From Odontocerum albicorne (Eukaryota; Arthropoda; Insecta; Trichoptera; Odontoceridae): a DNA stretch of 64,000 nucleotides. The position numbers and the translations under genes were made by a program. This document shows positions 1-11,197 of the stretch, piece after piece (positions within the stretch are counted from its first letter, which is position 1; every line of letters starts with the position of its first letter). The DNA lies in the NCBI GenBank assembly GCA_949825065.1, contig OX463844.1, positions 620,001 to 684,000 on the forward strand, in the 5' to 3' direction. The notes under the pieces were generated by a model. The model saw only the letters and a program-made list of their open reading frames with translations. It had not been told where the DNA came from and did not search any database.

Positions 1-150
1 AATAAATAATGGTTTTAATATTTTTTACGACCATGTTACTTCTTTTATTAAGTTTGCGACCATGTTACTTATTTTATTTACTTTGCGACCATGTTACTTT
101 CTTTATTTACTTTCGTCTCATTAGTTGCCACCTAACAATAAAACCGTAAA
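1..150 (+). repeat. LINE A / SINE 3' tail with a triplicated unit
   Basis: A unit of about 31 bp containing GCGACCATGTTACTT occurs three times. It is followed by a degenerate form of the tail block (a GTTGCCACCTAACAATAAAACC stretch) that ends the LINE A copies at 39.7 kb and 46.1 kb. I infer a truncated LINE 3' end in which one segment was tandemly amplified. It is cut by the window edge. No coding sequence is visible. Confidence 0.55.
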
Positions 151-275
151 ATAGTGATGATATATTGTGAAGTAGTAAATAAATTAATAATTTAAGGAAA
201 TTTCTTATTAAAATCATTTTTATTTTTTTATTTAACTTTTTACTGTATTATCCCTTCCGACTGAAGACCGTTTTT

Positions 276-446
276 CCGCAGGAACGTGTTAATGCAACGA
301 CTTTCCGCAGGAACGTGTTAATGCAACGACTTTTCGCAGGAACGTGTTAATGCAACGACTTTCCGCAGGAACGTGTTAATGCAACGACTTTCCGCAGGAA
401 CGTGTTAATGCAACGACTTTCCGCAGGAACGTGTTAATGCAACGAC
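276..446. repeat. 29-bp minisatellite, about 6 copies
   Basis: Six head-to-tail copies of a 29-bp unit start at 276, 305, 334, 363, 392 and 421. They are nearly identical; the third has TCGC for CCGC. There are no spacers between units, so this is a minisatellite and not a CRISPR array. Confidence 0.95.
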
Positions 447-819
447 TCCCTTCCATGTGTCTCTGCACTCCACAGTTCGAAGAATACTGGATACAGAGAA
501 CTTAGTAACGTCCATAATCTGACCGATCCAAGGAGTTGCAGATATTTAATTATCTCGTCTGCCTTCTAGCTTGCCGATGAACAACAACCTCTGCATGATT
601 ACATATAAGGAAAGTGTATTTGAACCACCCAAACAACATCAACAGAGAACCATTAAAAAAAGATATATGTAGTTACCCAATCAAATCTTTGATTGACTGG
701 AAATACTTCGAAACAGCAATTTGTCGAATTACCTACAATAATGTCAAATCCGAACCTCCGATAAGTCGGGCACACAAGGAAAGGGTAGGATGGCAAAGCG
801 TGATACAGCCTGCATATTA

Positions 820-1045
820 AAGAGCCGGGCCGGGCCGAGTCGGAGACTCGTCCCGCCCCGTGCCCGTGCCCGTGCGGCTTAGCGGCAATATTATGTTTGA
901 TCTGCCTCTCGTATGCCTCCGGCAGATCCGCCGTGAGACAAGCACGGATAACAATGGATTACCGTGTGTTATTGCTAGCTGGAAAAAAGAAAAAAAAAAC
1001 GTTTCTCGTTCGCAAATATATTATTTGAGTTCTTCTCAAAGCTCA
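820..1045. other. GC-rich patch, no recognised function
   Basis: A short GC-rich and CpG-rich stretch (GGGCCGGGCC, then repeated GTGCCC) stands out from AT-rich flanks. The small open frames here show no recognisable domain. It could be a displaced promoter fragment or part of an unclassified repeat; the sequence does not decide. Confidence 0.35.
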
Positions 1046-1494
1046 TAAACGTGAAATTTGCGTCTGCGTGTGTAGTTTGTATCAGGCGGGATGTACGAGT
1101 AATATTGTCATATTCAGTTTTATTACAATGCTAGATTTATTTATGGAGGGCATACAAAACAAGGCCTCATTTATGTGTTTTTTTGAAGTTCAGGTTTTTT
1201 CGTAGAATAGTAATAGTTCGAACGTATAAAAAAAACGATACAAGATTCGTTCAATTGTTTGTATGAGATTTTTTTATAATTCACAATACAGGTTAAGTTT
1301 AATTACAAAAAAATATATTAAAACATTCCATAAATAAATTGACGAATGCTTTCTAACGTCCTCAGTCAAAGAAGAAAATTTCGTTTAACCTCAATTAATG
1401 TGATATGAAAAATGTCAATTTATACGTCACTTTAAGTACTCATTTAATGAGGAGTGATGAACTTTTGAATGTCTCCACATAGACATGTGCACAC

Positions 1495-1590
1495 GACAAA
1501 GGCAACACACAATTATTGTATTCAAATTAAATTACCTGTTGTATTTTCGCAAATTGTGTATTTATAGGTTTCTTTTCACGTGTAAAAAAA
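1495..1590 (+). repeat. Family B repeat fragment (LINE 3' end)
   Basis: Matches the terminal part of family B seen at 7.0, 14.6, 22.9 and 63.7 kb: AAATTACCTGTTGT, then TTTTCGCAAATTGTGTAT, then a degenerate CTTGTCATGTGT. There is an internal deletion relative to those copies. Confidence 0.6.
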
Positions 1591-1999
1591 TGGAGTGTGT
1601 AATTAGAAAGTGATTTTGATGTAGTTATTAAGATGACGTATGTGATAGCTTGAGGTTAAAGCGTGTGTAAGGATGCAAATACAGGCTGTGAATATTCCAG
1701 GTATTAAGAACAAAGAAATTAAATTTGTGACTACATAATGAGACCCCATCGCCACAGGTGAAATGGTTCTTTGTATTCACAATATGGATGGTTTTTAGAT
1801 ATGTTATGTACTTATGATCTGCGTTTTGCAACCCCATTAAACAATATACAAATTAATTGAGATATTGTGAACTTTCCGTACCGTCGACAGTTTATTTCCT
1901 ACCAAGGGATAAAGCACGCAAAATACCATCTCAATAAACGGAGGTCTGTTAACTTGAAAAGGCTTAGTAACGATTTAGAGTTGCTGTATGTGATCTCAA

Positions 2000-2275
2000 A
2001 ACAGATGTTTTGAGTAAGATGAAGATAGTTTTGGGCAAGTAAAACGAATTACTGAAGAAACACTAATAACACAAATATACAGTGAAAATGTTTTGGAAGG
2101 CGCGGTAGAGGAAAAGCAAGGAAAATGTGGTTGGATGTATATTTTGAAAGGAAGAAATGTACAATTGTAGAAAAATTGTAGGAGTTGTTTGAGAAGGTGT
2201 GTGGATGTAGAAGAGGCGAAAGGTGTGTTTCATGATAGTAAAGTTTAGCTCTCTCTCTTCTTGACCTATCCAAGA
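2000..2275 (+). pseudogene. Decayed LINE ORF2 C-terminal tail (RTE-like)
   Basis: One frame reads GRRGRGKARKMWLDV followed by a basic stretch and stop codons. This resembles the post-reverse-transcriptase tail (arginine/glycine-rich block, then W-D) of RTE-like LINEs. The same DNA, diverged, recurs at 14,230-14,480, where it runs straight into family B. Several stops and frame changes make it non-functional. The clade assignment is inference. Confidence 0.5.
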
Positions 2276-2289
2276 CAGGAAAACACGAT

Positions 2290-2860
2290 ATGACTTCTTA
2301 AGCGTTTAAAGAGATCTTCTCATCTAGTCGTACTATACATATGGTATACAAATCGCTAACCCCTTGTTGGTTTACTATAATAATTTGGTAACTGAGCTCC
2401 TTATAAAACTTTTTGGGCATAATTGTGCCATTTCACAGGGAAACATGATTATTATCGTTCCTATTGTTATTTTTTTACAGTTTTATCAGTGGTGGTATGG
2501 AAGAAGGTCTGTATCAAATGTGACATAAAATAAATTATCTATGAGTGTTTTTTAGCGTATATACACTTTTTTAGCGTATAAACTCGTATACCATTTCTCT
2601 TTTAGAAAGCTAGAGAGGACAATTTTTTACGTCTTTCTATCCATGATACAGCTCTCCTTTTGTCCACAACCATATATCTCGTTTTACTTGCGCTTTTTTA
2701 TCGCATATTTTTTACCTTTTTCTTAGTTAAAATTTCTCTAATTATCTCTTTCGCTCTTAACTTTGACAAACTCTTCATCGATTTCTGTCATTATCCGGGG
2801 TAAAATAATTAAAAGGGAGACAAAACTAAACGCTTTGAAATATCTTTACACTTTATTTAT
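2290..2860. other. Unassigned AT-rich stretch
   Basis: No gene is recognised. The segment TTTTTTAGCGTATA occurs twice near 2550-2580. The part at 2640-2760 (GCTCTCC then AAAATTTCTCTAA) weakly resembles 6280-6400, hinting at an old shared repeat. Confidence 0.3.
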
Positions 2861-2865
2861 TTTCT

Positions 2866-3030
2866 TGGTGACAGTGTTTTGCCATATAATGGCTTACTTT
2901 CCATTTACTTAGTGACAGTGTTTTGCCATATACTCGTAATGGCTTACTTTCCATTTACTTAGTGACAGTGTTTTGCCATATAATGGCTTACTTTCCATTT
3001 ACTTAGTGACAGTGTTTTGCCATTTAATGA
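2866..3030. repeat. 44-bp minisatellite with one 6-bp insertion
   Basis: About four copies of a 44-bp unit (CTTAGTGACAGTGTTTTGCC, then ATATAATGGCTTACTTTCC). The copy at 2931-2938 reads CCATATACTCGTAATGG where its neighbours read CCATATAATGG. That is a clean 6-bp insertion converting TA to TACTCGTA. Confidence 0.9.
2931..2938. other. Putative Tc1/mariner-type excision scar TACTCGTA
   Basis: Compared with the flanking tandem copies, this site has gained CTCG plus a duplicated TA. A TA-CTCG-TA product is what remains when an element with ends starting CGAG leaves a TA target. The observation is direct; the mechanism is inferred from what is known of Minos-type elements. Confidence 0.6.
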
Positions 3031-3218
3031 CTTCGTGAAACTTTCCAAATGAAAAGTAACTAGAGTCCTTCAAATAAAAAAGTCGGCAACATTTATAAAA
3101 AGGAGACTTGGTGTTGATTTTTGAAATCCGGTTTAAGACACATTTTCGACAATTATTCCAACTAAATTAATTTATCTTCACTTATGAGCTACTTTTTAAT
3201 AAACAAAATACGTATTAA

Positions 3219-3450
3219 CCCTTTTAATCCCACGGAGCCGATCATTGGCCCCAACTGGTTTATTGGAAAAACCCCAAGGATCATCGGCCTCAAAGTTTTC
3301 ATACAAGTTTTTAAGTTGAATATATATTTTTTAAACTTTGACAATCATTCATTTTTAAAAGAATGCATTTAAAACTAAATATTAACCGAGATAAAAAATG
3401 AAATATAAACAACTGTTTTTTTTTGCCAAAATATGCTGGGATTAAAAGGG
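3219..3450. mobile_element. piggyBac-type MITE, 232 bp
   Basis: The element is flanked on both sides by TTAA (3215-3218 and 3451-3454). It starts CCCTTTTAATCCCA and ends with the exact reverse complement. A TTAA target duplication with ends starting CCC is diagnostic of the piggyBac superfamily. The interior is AT-rich and non-coding, so it is non-autonomous. The perfect 14-bp inverted repeats suggest it is fairly young. Confidence 0.85.
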
Positions 3451-3499
3451 TTAAGGTGATATAATGTAAAGCCAAAAACATGTTTCGTCAGTTTATAAT

Positions 3500-3665
3500 A
3501 AATATCTGTGTTATTCCACTCATAACACAAGCTGTACGTGTTTCTACCTCCTATCCCGAGGCTCTCTTCATCAAGAAAATCTCGAGATATGAGGTATAAA
3601 CACGTGTTGCGGGGATTATTGTTATTGGTGTGTCAAAAAACTAGTTTATTGTGAAATATTCTAGC
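3500..3665. mobile_element. Foldback element with hammerhead-like arms (family 2)
   Basis: Two inverted arms meet near 3575. The left arm, read on the minus strand, carries GCCTCGGGATAGGAGG, then TAGAAACACGT. The right arm, on the plus strand, carries CTCGAGATATGAGGTATAAACACGTGTTGC. Related inverted arms occur at 22.1, 34.2 and 63.3 kb. The motif order (CUGAAGA, stem-loop, GAAA, ACACGUGU) fits a hammerhead ribozyme, but both copies here have mutated core positions. Confidence 0.55.
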
Positions 3666-3669
3666 CTCT

Positions 3670-5780
3670 CGAGTAATAAGATATTAATGAAAATTTTAAA
3701 ACATCGTTTGTTCATTTGATAAAACATGTAACTAGCCAATAAATGATTTAATTGTGTGGTATCATTAATATATGTCATTGGTAGTCCAAATCCTTCATAA
3801 TCTGGGAATATTCGAGAAAAAATCACTGCGTCCCAACCGTCGGGCCATACGCTATCTGAATCAGTATTCCATGGCCCCACTGTTGGGGCGGTACTCACGG
3901 AGAAACTAATGTGAAAGGCCACGAAGTTAAAGCTGTAACCTTTAATAAACTATCCTTCGTTATTTTTAACTTCTTGTAATTAAGAATCAAAGACCAGCCG
4001 TAGTGAGAATACTGGAAGGTTTTATTTGATGCTTGAAAAATATTTATTTTAAATTGAATAAAACTATGAAGAAAAAATCGCCCCAATGACCCTAGATCCA
4101 CGTGACCAGGACCAGTAAGCGATAATGGAGGTTTAAGGCCGCCGCGGGAGTAGTAGACTATTGTACTACTGCGGTTGTCCCCGACACTTATTTTCAGGAG
4201 TCGCTGAATTAGGGCCCTTGGGGCTCAGAGAAGAGTTTCAAGATTCTCACTGCATTTTTGTCATTTTTAAAATGAAAACTACAACCATTCCCGATTTTCC
4301 TTTACGTCTGGAACGTCAAACAGTTATTTCAATTGATTCAACTTATGATATATGGAAGTCTTCGCCCCTAGATTATGCTATAAAATGAGAAGAAAGTATG
4401 CCTCGGAGATGCCGGGCAATTATTACTAGTGGAGGCAACTGGACAACTTATTAATAATAAAGCATCACAGTTTATATTATGTAGTATGTGTGCATTTTTT
4501 TAATGCTTTATATCAAAAAGTTTTTCGGGTTTCACCGTACACGTTCTTGTCAAACAGATTGCATATTACTAAGTATTTAAATAAAACCTAATAATGATAT
4601 AAAAAACTATTCTTATACCATTAATAATATCGTCATAAAAAAATAACAAACATAATCTGTTACAGCTCAAAAGCTATGAAGCATTCAATTAGATATTTTG
4701 TACTAAGCTTTCAGTCTCGCAAGTAGCACGTTGTGAGGCATGCCTCGGGATCAATGCCATTAGTGCGACGGAACATTTCCAAAGTTTGCCACTTGTACCT
4801 CCTGCCGCTAGGAGGTTACCATAATTATTTGAAATAAAATGTTTTGTTTAAAATTAATTTTTATTGAAGGGTAATTTTCCGAAAGTCCTCGCACAGAATA
4901 TAACCGAAACGGGACGACCATCCTCGACTGGTTGTACTCGGTTGTTTTTATTTCGAGACGATTCTTCGCTGAGTCCTTTTTTCTACATATGTAGATGAAA
5001 TTGAAATTTTTGGATGGTAGTTGTCATAAAAAAAATATGGTAGTCATTAATTTGGATGGTAGTAGTCATAAGTCATGAAAAATTTGTTAAGATTGGATGT
5101 TTGCAATATATTTAAATCCTTTTAAGAAGAAAAAATATTCTTGTATTTCATATAGAGATGACTTTAAAAAAAAGTTATTTTTTATTGCGAGGTTCAATAA
5201 AAATATCATAAGTGAAAAATCAAAATTGGTTTCAAGAGTTCAGTATAATTAAAATAAAACAATTAATTTGATAAAATCTTAGCTTTATCGAAATATGTTA
5301 AAATAATTATTTTTTACATGCATAAAAATCATCACTCTATGTCTCTATAGGTGTGCGCATAGAGGACAGATCTCCACGTCCCAGCCAGTACCTTCCTAAC
5401 CTTACTCGAAAATGAAGTATGTATACTTTGAAATATTTTTTATCTCTTAGAGCGCCCTTGAGGAAAGTTTGCTCTCTTAATGGTGCTACATAAATTTTTC
5501 TTTTAATTAAAATAATTCTTACCAATTGGTTTGATATTTATATTCCAGGACTCCATTTTAAACATAGTGATTTACATTTTTTGTGAATTTTTTAAGCCAC
5601 ATTTTAACTAAATTATTCTCTTTTTCTTGTTTTACATCAAAGTTGGGTAAAAATAATATAATAGTTTTCAAGTTTCATGAGGGCTGAAAGTTCAAAAGCT
5701 AGTGGTTTCCAACATTTCAGGATAGTCGGGTCCTATTGAAAAACAAAGTATGTTTAAATATATTGTAAAATATTTTGCTA
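3670..5780. other. Unassigned stretch
   Basis: No gene or repeat family is recognised with confidence. A short hairpin (GGGAGTAGTAGAC / TACTACTGCGG) lies at 4145-4175, and a small repeat of TGGATGGTAGT(T/A)GTCATAA at 5010-5075. Short open frames lack recognisable domains. Confidence 0.3.
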
Positions 5781-5782
5781 TA

Positions 5783-6150
5783 GAGGTCCGTGGCCGTGCG
5801 GTAACATACTGGACTTCCGTGCGGCAGGTCGTCGGTTCGAACCCCACGCTGTGCTACTCCCCTCGAATGACACAAACATTTTTTCACCTAGTATTCAGGG
5901 GTATAAAGTTACTTATAACATCGGTCATATTTATTTTTTCAAAAAGATAGAAAAAAACATGCCAGTGTTCTGCGATCGTTTCCCTTCTGTGTGCCATCTG
6001 ATCCAGTACTGCGGTGTATTCGGTGAGTTTGCTGGCATGTAACGGCTCACTTACTTCAGAAAACCAACATTTTTCAACTAAATTGCCGTTGGAAAAGCGA
6101 GGGGATCCTCAACTATGAGGTTCAACATCGACGACGATGATTTCGCTATA
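5783..6150 (+). mobile_element. SINE-like element, family C
   Basis: The head has a pol III A-box-like TGGCCGTGCGGTAA and a B box GGTTCGAACCC at about 5834-5844, as in tRNA-derived SINEs. The body runs through GAGTTTGCTGGCATGTAACGG to AGGGGATCCTCAACTATGAGG and a CGACGACGATGAT end. A diverged minus-strand copy (46,690-46,975) and a 3' part (47,535-47,700) confirm a dispersed family. The acceptor stem does not pair, so it is not a tRNA gene. Confidence 0.65.
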
Positions 6151-6854
6151 TAAGCTTAGTAAGCAACGTATTGAGTACAATTTGACAATGATTTTGTAAA
6201 GCGAAACAGGCCTGTCACTTTAATTTGTCATTGTGTGGAATTTTATCACATTTAAAATAAAATAAAAAATTTTATGTTAATTCTATTCATACATATAACA
6301 TAGCTCTCGCCTTGTCAACATACATATTTTTCGTTATAACGCTCTCCTGTTTCTCACTTCTTAACTTTTCTTCAATTAAAATTTCTCTAACTTTATTTTT
6401 TCACGATTTATTTGGACTTCCTGTATTCATTTCGGACATATAAAACCTCTTTTGTCCAAAGCCAATATGCTTATCTGGCTCCTATTACATACAATGGCGT
6501 GCCGACTTCAATAAAGGTAAAGGTAGGAAAACCATTTAGACAGTCGATCGGAGCGTGGGTGTTATTGCGACAGGATTTTGAGTACTTGGGCTTTCAGGAT
6601 GAATGAGTGGAAAGGATTTGTGTGAGCTCGTGAGTGTGGGTTTCTTCTTGTTGTTTTAATTTTGGTTGTTTTTGTATTTATGTTTCTGTGTATTTTTTGT
6701 TTTAATTTTAATTTTTATTCTTATGATTGTGTGCGGTATATTGTGGGATGAATATTTTTGATCTTTCTGGAGTGATGATGTGTGAGGATTTGAATTTCGC
6801 AAGATGTTTCCAGTTGTAGTTGAGTGTCACTGTTTATCAGGTTGATGAGAGCGT

Positions 6855-7085
6855 GCAACGGGGTTTTATTTTTGTGTAATCAAAAGTCGGAAAGAAGTAT
6901 CGATTTATTTTTTCATGCTAAATATCCTCAGTGAGATACAAACAAAAGCCTAGTTTACTGGGAATACGACAAATGAAAGGCAACAAACCCAAATCCATTA
7001 AAATTGTATGTACAAATCAAATTACCTGTTGTGTTTTCGCAAATTGTGTATATTTCTTGTCATGTGTAATAATAAATAATACATA
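6855..7085 (+). repeat. Family B repeat, long copy
   Basis: Begins near GCAACGGGGTTTTAT and passes through TATCCTCAGTGAGATAC, GGCAACAAACCCAAATCC and TTTCTTGTCATGTGTAATA, then ends in an (ATAA)n-like tail. Matches 22,903-23,135 on the other strand. At 14.5 kb the same sequence follows a LINE ORF remnant, so it is best read as a LINE 3' end. The T/G-rich stretch at 6620-6850 before it has no recognised content. Confidence 0.7.
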
Positions 7086-7089
7086 AATA

Positions 7090-8690
7090 AAATAAAGTAT
7101 ATGTATACTTGTTTCGCAAGATTTTTGAAACTCATTCTCTCAACGCGCTCAACGAACTCATTCTCTCAATAACTTTATAACACATTGTATTATAAAATGC
7201 TCTACGCAAGATACGCATCAAATTTATTCTAGTATTTTGTTCCCTTTCAATGCTCAGGTTTTGCCTCCATATTGATTTTTAAATATTACTTAATAATTAT
7301 GAAAAACCATTTATGTTTCATTACGTTTAGAGATGAAGATTAACAAACTAAATTTGCCCATATTTGTAGATACAGCATACCTATTTGATAAGATGTTGTG
7401 TGTAACTACCTAGTCAAAAAAATTAAATTGTAAAATGCAGACAAGAATTTTTGTATCCGAATCAAATCAAGAAAAAATATATCTTGCGTTGAAACATATA
7501 TGTTGAATTGCTTTGCGAAAAAAACGTCTTTTGAAGAAAATTCGAAGCGACAGTTCCCGCGAAGATTCGTCTTCAACTTTGGTAAGTTCGGAATGACGAG
7601 GTGGCGGGACCTCGTGGAACGGAGGCTGGGGTAAGAGGAGTTTATTTATTCCCCGCCAATTATTCATTGTCCACGAGTATAAAGAGATAACAAACTAAAC
7701 GCTAAAGCCACCCTTAATATCCCTTAATCTAGCCGAGGTAATCGTGCTGGGGGATGACAAATGAACGAGAGCTTTTCGGGTTAATTTCGAGTCATATTTG
7801 AGGAGTTTATAATAAAGCCTACAGATAAAGTGCGCTAAGCTCCAGTGAAAGGGTTGTATGAGAGAGGCTGAGAGACTGTTTACGCCAGCAGAGATGAGCT
7901 CGTGTACATCATTTTGTTCTTTAATTATGCCATAAAAGATTTATTAACTTTGTATTGTGTAAACTAATATAAATTTTATTCATATGAGAATTGAAGATAT
8001 TTTATGAATGGTATTTTGTTTTCTACAATCTTACGTATTGTGTGTTAGACAAACAATATTCCCCTCCTTTGTACTTAAGTATTCGTACTTCCTAACTCTT
8101 TCTCTTTAGTCTTTTCACAAACCTAGAGCTTTCGGATCAGTGTTTTGTGTCCGCAAGCTGTAGTTTCTTTTAGTTTGAATATCACTCTCCGACAGTTCAC
8201 TCCCTCATCAACGTGTTGTGACATCAACAAATATCTTGGTTGCCTTATCTCCGTTGATAAGCTGCTTAATTGAGGTCCAGATTTATACCTTACCTAAAAA
8301 TGTGGTTTTCAGGTCTTCACACTACATGCCCATACCATTGAAGCTGTCTTTCTTTGATTTTCATCTTAAGGTTTTAAAACACATAAACTCTGCAACTTAA
8401 GAACATGTAATTTCATTGTTAATAGTATACAACGAAAGTAATAAACATTTTAATTAATATCTCAGTGATAGACTTTTATATCTGTTTTAATGCAATCCAA
8501 CAATCTAAAAAGTCATGGTGATAGAAAACTGTGAATTTCGGCATATCGTTTAAAATTGAATTTTAGAAGAATTGAAATAATTCTGCTATTTAATAAGTAT
8601 TTTCTCAAATAATAAGAAAGGTTCTGAAGGATATTTCTGATGGCTTTATCAAGCAATACTGTATCTCGATATTTGGTGTTTTCTTTACAG
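7090..8690. other. Unassigned AT-rich stretch
   Basis: No gene, transposon domain or tandem array is recognised. A GC-richer patch around 7590-7660 contains short open frames without known motifs. Confidence 0.3.
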
Positions 8691-8694
8691 ATAA

Positions 8695-9005
8695 AAACAT
8701 AACATCATGTATTTTCCTGTCAGAGCAGGCTGAAAAAAAGAGCGCTAGACTTTCCTATCGCGACACAAATTTTTCGCTCCATCTACGTCCATAACCTTCT
8801 TATTATCGTACATTACATATCATTTCTCTGACATTTTAATTTTTGTCTTTCAAAACACCATGCACTTAATCCAACTATACTTTCATTGGTCTTCCTCAAC
8901 CATGTCTTCCTATCACATTTGCGCTGCGTATTTATGTCGTTAGACTTTTTCCATTAATTTGTTACACATGCTTCAACCATCTCAGAGGGCTGTTTTTCAT
9001 CTCAC
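8695..9005 (-). pseudogene. Decayed LINE C-terminal tail (RTE-like) with 3' end
   Basis: On the minus strand, fragments read RKTWLRKTNES, then ERQKLKCQRND, resembling the tail of an RTE-like LINE ORF2. It ends in ATAGGAAAGTCTAGCGCTC and then GCCTGCTCTGACAGG. A copy of that end sits at 14,668-14,735. Frameshifts and stops are present. Confidence 0.5.
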
Positions 9006-9009
9006 TTAG

Positions 9010-10250
9010 CACATCAGCCTTAAATTTCATATAAAGATACTCATAAATATATTCATGCATGTCGCTTAAGTCAGTATTCACTTTAAAAAATATCAATTTT
9101 CCTCCCTTAACAGTTTTCTCGTTATCCTGCTTTTATCAGGGTGTTAATCAGTATTGCGGTTGTGTCTGAAAGTGCAGAGCTATATGTAGGGAAGAGCATT
9201 GCTCCACACGTCACGATCCTAAACCCAACTCGCGTGTGGCCGCTTACCGCTCCCCATTCACTGCTGACGGCCGCCCTCAGCAGCTCCCTCCACTTGTCTG
9301 TGGTCTGGGCTGTTTAAATTCTCCCTTAGACAGGGAGAACTCTACCGCCTTCTCTAAACCGTGTCATACCGCAAAGTCGCATAAATTAGATACATTTTTA
9401 TTCGGATTATCAAATCAGAATAGACGAAAACTCAAATTCTGTGATTGATTTCATATTTCATGTCATATTTATGATTTATTTATATATTTTTTTCTTCTGT
9501 ATGGTACTCTTAAAAAAATCAACAACCTCCGTAGCGAAGTTTATAAGAACTGTACCACCTTCTTATCCGAAGAAGGTACCACCTTCGTATCCTTAACTCA
9601 ACTCGTTTTTTTAGTACTGTTTTTAACCTGTCAACAATAACAATGGGCTCGAACTCTGAGTGAGAGTTTTTTTTTATCCACTTTGCACGGATTTCTCCTG
9701 TTACACAAATAGGTCTGCTTCTAGCGTTAGGTTATTTGTTAGGAAGAATATCAGCCAGGATTCTTCTCATACTGCTAGACGGTACCGAGAATATATCGAC
9801 AGTGTCATTCAGTTGGTTCAATATCTCTATACCACGCGTGACTGAGTGTTTAGCCATGATATTCGTCCTGTAAGCTGGTATGTAGAACAGAGGGTGATTC
9901 CTTGCACGACTATATTTATTAGGTACATATCTTGAAGAGAGTCTGCTCACTAAATAACGCGATATAAATGATCCTTTTATCACTATCATTATTAAAAATG
10001 ATTTTAACTCTTGTCTCTTTCAGAATCTGATTTATGTGGTCTTTCGTGTTTTTCTAGGTCTTCCCCAACTTCTCGTACCTCTTGTCCTATTTATGTAGAT
10101 TAGTTTTTAAATACTTTTGATATTCATTCTTTCCACGTTACCTATCCATCTCAGTATTACTTTCTTCATTTTATTTTCGTTTCATCATTCATTAGTTTTA
10201 AATGCATTTATCTTAAAGTTTTGACCAAAATTTAATTGTGAGCAGCCAGT
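9010..10250. other. Unassigned stretch
   Basis: No gene is recognised. A short open frame at 9236-9448 has no known domain. A small inverted/direct repeat (GTACCACCTTCTTATCC and GTACCACCTTCGTATCC) lies at 9550-9590. Confidence 0.3.
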
Positions 10251-10254
10251 TATG

Positions 10255-10650
10255 ACTCTTTTGAAGTATTACAATCTGTAAACTCACTGTACACATACTC
10301 GTATCGCTCAGTTTTCCAATCTGTAAATTCACTGTTTACATATAACTCAGTCTTCCAAGATGTAAACTTACTGTTCACATATAGCTCCGTTTTCCATTCT
10401 GTAAATTCACTGTACCATATACAGTATTCCAATAAAGCTCAGTATCCCAATCTGTAAACTCACTGTACACATATATCATAGCTCCATTTTCCAATATGTA
10501 TACTCACTGTACACATATAGCTCAGTATTCCAATATGTAAACTCACTGTACACATATAGCTCAGTATTCCAATATGTATACTCACTGTACACATATAGCT
10601 CAGTATTCCAATATGTAAACTCACTGTACACATATAGCTCAGTATTGACT
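10255..10650. repeat. 39-bp minisatellite
   Basis: About ten copies of a 39-bp unit (CACTGTACACATATAGCTCA, then GTATTCCAATATGTAAACT). Because 39 is a multiple of three, the minus strand stays open as a 13-residue repeat (NTELYVYSEFTYW). The array abuts a LINE fragment in that same frame. The unit near 10,296 carries the 6-bp TACTCGTA insertion. Confidence 0.9.
10296..10303. other. Putative excision scar TACTCGTA in a minisatellite unit
   Basis: This unit reads CACATACTCGTATCGCTCAG where sister units read CACATATAGCTCAG. Removing CTCGTA restores the sister sequence apart from one substitution. This is a second independent array showing the same 6-bp gain at TA. Confidence 0.55.
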
Positions 10651-10760
10651 TTTATGTCCGCTGCTCCTCTTCGTTCAATATCACACTTAGCGCTGCCATT
10701 CGATGTGAACATACTTCCAAGATACAAAATTATCTCATTTCGCACTAACATTTCGTTTAA
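10625..10760 (-). pseudogene. LINE reverse transcriptase fragment (RTE-like)
   Basis: The minus strand reads YLGSMFTSNGSAKCDIERRG, then AADIKVN. This matches the well-known segment after the reverse transcriptase palm in RTE-like LINEs (YLGS, then an I-RR-A-KV block). The frame continues into the 39-bp minisatellite instead of the expected thumb region, so the ORF is destroyed. Confidence 0.6.
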
Positions 10761-11197
10761 AAAAACTTCAATGACAGTTAAGAAAAAACAGTAAGATATT
10801 GTAAAAAATATAAAAATTCGATCGTTTTTCAAAGAACGCCTTTGGGCGCGGCAAGATTTTGAAAAATAAACGAAAACGTTTGCTATAAAATAAGTTAGGA
10901 TTGTTCTAATGCCGGCATTTAAAGAGGAAAATAACCGTTTCAATCCAGGGAGAACAGTCGCTATGTAAATTTACTTAAAATTTTATTCAAAGGATAAAAT
11001 GGGATGCCGGAACACAGTTCTGAGGAATAATTTAGAAATAAATGGAGATTTCTTTCGCTGAATCACGGAAAAATATCAAAGAATCTAAACGACAATGTCA
11101 ACGGACGAAGATGTCACGTGAAAGAGTGAAGTTATCCAAAAGAGAAGATTCAATTGTTTATCTCAAATCCATCATCATATATAATAATAACTTATTT

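Noticed and set aside
276..446. 29-bp direct repeats (also 35,045-35,310) as a CRISPR array
   Set aside because: Units are contiguous without spacers, no cas genes are present, and the DNA is eukaryotic.
2049..2273. 74-residue minus-strand frame
   Set aside because: Antisense shadow of a decayed LINE tail on the plus strand.
5783..5855. tRNA gene (also 50,960-51,042 and 20,466-20,540)
   Set aside because: A and B boxes are present, but acceptor stems do not pair and SINE bodies follow.
9236..9448. Short GC-richer frame starting MAAYRSPFT
   Set aside because: No domain, no codon or splice support; indistinguishable from chance.
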